NCBI GenBank assembly: GCA_910579155.1
Contig: CAJTTS010000161.1
Span: forward strand, 1-5,922
Reading direction: 5' to 3'
Length of the DNA: 5,922 bases
Source: an uncultured Oscillospiraceae bacterium
GTDB lineage: Bacteria; Bacillota_A; Clostridia; Oscillospirales; Oscillospiraceae
Under the pieces are notes generated by a model. It saw only the letters and a program-made list of their open reading frames with translations, was not told the origin of the DNA and did not search any database. Positions 5,212 through 5,922 of this stretch are shown here, piece by piece. Both the position numbers and the translations under genes were made by a program. How positions within the stretch are numbered: the first letter of the stretch is position 1; each line of letters starts with the position of its first letter.

Positions 5212-5922
5212 TCAACTTTGGGCCTCCGCCCGTTTCTTCTTTTCACGGGAGCGCCGGGAGTATTCCCTCTGCTTCTCCCGTTTCTTCCGCAACCGCTCCT
5301 GTTCCGCCAGTTCCTCCGGCGTAGGCTCCGGGATAGGCACGTCAAATTTGCCGATGAACTTCAGATAAATGTCGACCTCCTGCATCCGCTCACCGCTGGA
5401 CCTGTCCGGCGCGTGGACAACGATCTTATCCACGAACTCAAAGATCATCGGCGTGGTCAGCACAGAAAAATCAGTGTACCGCTTGACCAACTCCAAGAAC
5501 TGATCGGCCCGGTCCGTGTCCGCGTTGAACGCATCCAACTCAGTCTGCTCCCGCACGATTGCGGCATCCAATTCCTCCTGCTCCCGCTCATAGCCATCTG
5601 ACAACAGCTTGAACCGTTTCTCCGTCAAGCTACCCGTGGCGAAGGATTCATAGAGTTTCTTTATCAGCCCGTCCAGTTCTGCGGACCGTTTGCGGTCCCG
5701 ATTCAGCTTGCGTTTCAACTCCTTCGCGGCGTTGTCCTGCCGAAGCTGGGAGGCGGCGCGAATCTTCTCGACAAAGCCCTTTTCGTCGGAGATCGCATAG
5801 GTACTGACAGTCTTGATGGTATCCAGCAGCAGCGTACGGACTGCCCTGGTGGTGATATAGTGGCTGCAACACTTCTGCTCGGAGTGTTTGGCGGTCAGCA
5901 TATAGGTGGAGCAGTTGTAGTT
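5212..5922 (-). CDS. Large serine recombinase (TndX/TnpX-like), C-terminal part
   Basis: The last 236 residues of a site-specific recombinase that would excise and integrate the element. The frame is open to the right edge and the N-terminal catalytic serine domain lies outside the window. The visible part starts inside the zinc-ribbon segment (NYNCSTYMLTAKHSEQKCCS, then HYI), with Cys residues matching the second half of the family's metal site. A long charged coiled-coil follows (about residues 45-140 of the fragment). The tail (about 145-210, TTPMIFEFVDKIVVHAPDRS and EVDIYLKFIGKFDVPIPEP) corresponds to the C-terminal domain seen in TndX-type transposases. It ends in a very basic stretch rich in Lys and Arg. 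The ATG at 5901 is internal and not the true start. A strong terminator follows the stop. Members of this group act in Tn4451, Tn5397 and related clostridial elements. Which subgroup this one belongs to cannot be settled from the tail. Confidence 0.93.
   Translation of the reverse strand, partial: NYNCSTYMLTAKHSEQKCCSHYITTRAVRTLLLDTIKTVSTYAISDEKGFVEKIRAASQLRQDNAAKELKRKLNRDRKRSAELDGLIKKLYESFATGSLTEKRFKLLSDGYEREQEELDAAIVREQTELDAFNADTDRADQFLELVKRYTDFSVLTTPMIFEFVDKIVVHAPDRSSGERMQEVDIYLKFIGKFDVPIPEPTPEELAEQERLRKKREKQREYSRRSREKKKRAEAQS

Larger units (their letters stand above)
116..5922 (-). mobile_element. Probable mobilizable (non-self-transmissible) element, right end outside window
   Basis: A serine recombinase, HTH-like gene, mobC and relaxase run in one direction, followed by a LysR-MATE cargo pair. 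No secretion or coupling genes are visible, so transfer would depend on another element. On the minus strand the order is recombinase first, then mobilization, then cargo, similar in plan to Tn4451-type mobilizable transposons. The left limit is set at the point where the helicase-like fragment begins. I see no terminal repeat there. An alternative is a decayed larger ICE in which the transfer core was deleted and replaced by the cargo. Confidence 0.45.

Noticed and set aside
4992..5345. Open frames on both strands across the recombinase 3' end and the adjoining gap
   Set aside because: They pass through the recombinase terminator, have no ribosome binding sites and show low-complexity arginine- or proline-rich translations typical of shadow frames.
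1..5922. CRISPR array, tRNA/rRNA gene, or IS element with transposase
   Set aside because: I saw no regularly spaced repeats, no tRNA-like cloverleaf or 3' attachment site, and no DDE transposase or matching terminal inverted repeats in the window.

Overview
The window looks like an accessory segment from a gut-type Bacillota (Clostridia) genome. The evidence is protein resemblance: a Tn1549/Tn4451-style mobilization block, a large serine recombinase of the TndX/TnpX kind, and a scrap of the very large helicase/methylase protein carried by clostridial integrative conjugative elements (ICEs). All mobility genes lie on the minus strand.

Layout from left to right. (1) Positions 1-115 hold an in-frame piece of the N-terminal part of an ICE helicase/methylase-like protein (minus). 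Its frame is cut by a stop exactly where the similarity ends, near 116. (2) Positions 116-2604 hold a cargo pair: a complete LysR-type regulator (minus, 245-1144) and a divergently transcribed MATE multidrug/toxin exporter (plus, 1264-2604). They share a short AT-rich promoter region with a good sigma-70/SigA-type promoter for the exporter and two look-alike dyads. (3) Positions 2605-2884 are non-coding. They carry three closely stacked inverted repeats between the convergent exporter and relaxase genes, the last being a bidirectional-looking terminator; an origin of transfer here is possible. (4) Positions 2885-4899 (minus) hold a mobilization operon read in the order small HTH-like protein, MobC-like relaxosome protein, MOBP relaxase, with a terminator-like hairpin between the last two. 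(5) Positions 4900-5211 are non-coding, rich in inverted repeats, and end in a strong terminator. (6) Positions 5212-5922 hold the C-terminal 236 residues of a large serine recombinase (minus), open at the right edge.

How it fits together: the recombinase would excise and integrate the element. MobC and the relaxase would nick an origin and pilot the strand, using the conjugation machinery of another element, since no type IV secretion genes are visible. The LysR-MATE pair is the likely benefit to the host: a regulated efflux pump. Read on the minus strand, the order recombinase, mobilization genes, cargo resembles the compact mobilizable transposons of the Tn4451 type. The helicase scrap at 1-115 may therefore be the interrupted target gene of a nested insertion, or the relic of a deleted ICE core. 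Sequence outside the window is needed to decide. Every individual gene family is known; the less usual parts are the combination, the junction at 116 and the regulatory or transfer structures in the gaps.
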